A stretch of DNA of 5,483 nt, from NCBI GenBank assembly GCA_001311585.1, contig BBBN01000119.1:1-5483 (forward strand), read 5' to 3'. Position 1 is the stretch's first letter; each line of letters opens with the position of its first letter. Below are positions 5,001-5,483 of this stretch, one piece after another. Origin of the DNA: Thermus sp. JCM 17653 (GTDB taxonomy: Bacteria; Deinococcota; Deinococci; Deinococcales; Thermaceae). Below the pieces are notes generated by a model that saw only the letters and a program-made list of their open reading frames with translations, was not told the origin of the DNA and made no database searches. The position numbers were made by a program, and so were the translations under genes.

Positions 5001-5483
5001 CCCTTTCTTGTTGTGCCATTCGTCCTTGACCGTAGCCGACCACCTGACCCTGAACGAGCTGTGGCGGAGGGTCAAGAAGGCCAAGGATCCGATAGAGAAG
5101 CATCGCTTCCTGGCCGTCTACCACGCCAAGCGTGGCCTCACCGCCAAGGAGATCGCCAGGATCACCCTGAACACCCCCCGCTGGGTCCAGGAGACGGTGC
5201 GGCGGTACAACCTGGAAGGCCCCGAAGCCCTGAAGGACAAGCGGCACGAGAACCTGGGACAGAAGCCCAAGCTGACCCCAGAAGAGCAGAGGAAGGTGCT
5301 GGATGCCCTGCAGGCCCCTCCTCCCGACGGGGGCCTGTGGACGGGGCCCAAGCTCAGGGACTGGGTGGAGCGGGAGCTGGGGAAGAAGCTCTCCTTCTAC
5401 CCCATCTACCGGCTTCTGCACGAGATGGGGCTCGCCTTGCGGGTGCCCCGCCCCCGGCACGCCAAGGCGGACGGGGAGGCGCA
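5001..5483 (+). mobile_element. IS630-family insertion sequence, left part only
   Basis: It is placed by the IS630-type transposase it encodes and by the abrupt loss of the FnIII-like frame at the TA at 4999-5000. The presumed left terminus starts CCCTTTCTTGTTG at 5001. The terminal inverted repeat cannot be verified because the right end is beyond the window. The gap between terminus and transposase start is only about 25 bases, normal for this compact family. Confidence 0.65.
5026..5483 (+). CDS. IS630-family transposase, N-terminal part
   Basis: This codes the DNA-binding half of a DDE transposase that would recognise the IS ends. From TTG 5026 about 152 residues are visible before the window edge. 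A helix-turn-helix lies at about residues 37-62 (GLTAKEIARITLNTPRWVQE), followed by GPEALKDKRHEN, the usual linker after the first HTH in this family. A second, winged-helix domain lies at about 83-145 (LTPEEQRKVLDAL, then LWTGPKLRDWVERELG, then SFYPIYRLLHEMGLALRVPRPRH). The DDE catalytic domain lies outside the window. The start is uncertain: TTG 5011, TTG 5026 and CTG 5044 are all in frame and none has a Shine-Dalgarno. TTG 5026 is chosen because MTVADHLTLNELWRR looks like a natural N-terminus. The frame is also open back to an ATG at 4987 in the host gene, so a readthrough fusion is possible. Confidence 0.8.
   Translation, partial: MTVADHLTLNELWRRVKKAKDPIEKHRFLAVYHAKRGLTAKEIARITLNTPRWVQETVRRYNLEGPEALKDKRHENLGQKPKLTPEEQRKVLDALQAPPPDGGLWTGPKLRDWVERELGKKLSFYPIYRLLHEMGLALRVPRPRHAKADGEA

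Noticed and set aside
4996..5460. Minus-strand open frame of 154 codons
   Set aside because: Antisense shadow of the IS630-type transposase.

Overview
The window looks like chromosomal DNA of a Thermus-like bacterium (Deinococcus-Thermus). This is inferred from the very high G+C, the strong preference for G or C at third codon positions, and proteins rich in Leu, Arg, Glu, Pro and Ala. No marker gene is present, so the genus call is an inference.

Layout from left to right. Positions 1-1492 (minus strand, running off the left edge) hold a bcsB-like cellulose synthase accessory subunit whose frame is shifted twice. Positions 1493-1849 are non-coding, with inverted repeats and a G-rich tract. 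Positions 1850-2824 (plus) hold a tyrosine-recombinase-like gene in three frame segments; most of its catalytic residues are missing. Positions 2991-3433 (plus) hold a VapC-type PIN-domain gene with one clear and two further probable frameshifts. Positions 3444-3789 (minus) hold a small membrane-anchored protein with one late frameshift. Positions 3790-4235 carry no convincing intact gene, but contain a compact run of back-to-back inverted repeats and a weak glycosyltransferase-like fragment. Positions 4236-4670 (plus) hold an intact lipoprotein with an Ig-like domain. Positions 4692-4998 (minus) hold the C-terminal part of a fibronectin-III-like protein, cut off by an IS630-family insertion sequence at a TA dinucleotide. 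The IS begins at about 5001 and runs off the right edge.

The genes do not form one operon. They alternate in direction: bcsB and the recombinase-like gene diverge, vapC and the small membrane protein converge, and the lipoprotein and the FnIII fragment converge. The common theme is an accessory region with cell-surface proteins, recombinase and transposase genes, and a toxin-like gene.

The main caution is that four neighbouring genes between 1 and 3800 need about nine single-base frame corrections, several of them in short homopolymers, while the genes right of 4236 read cleanly. This is either a decaying region or uncorrected indel error in the assembly. The sequence alone cannot settle which, but the reading frames between the shifts are otherwise free of stops and keep normal codon bias.
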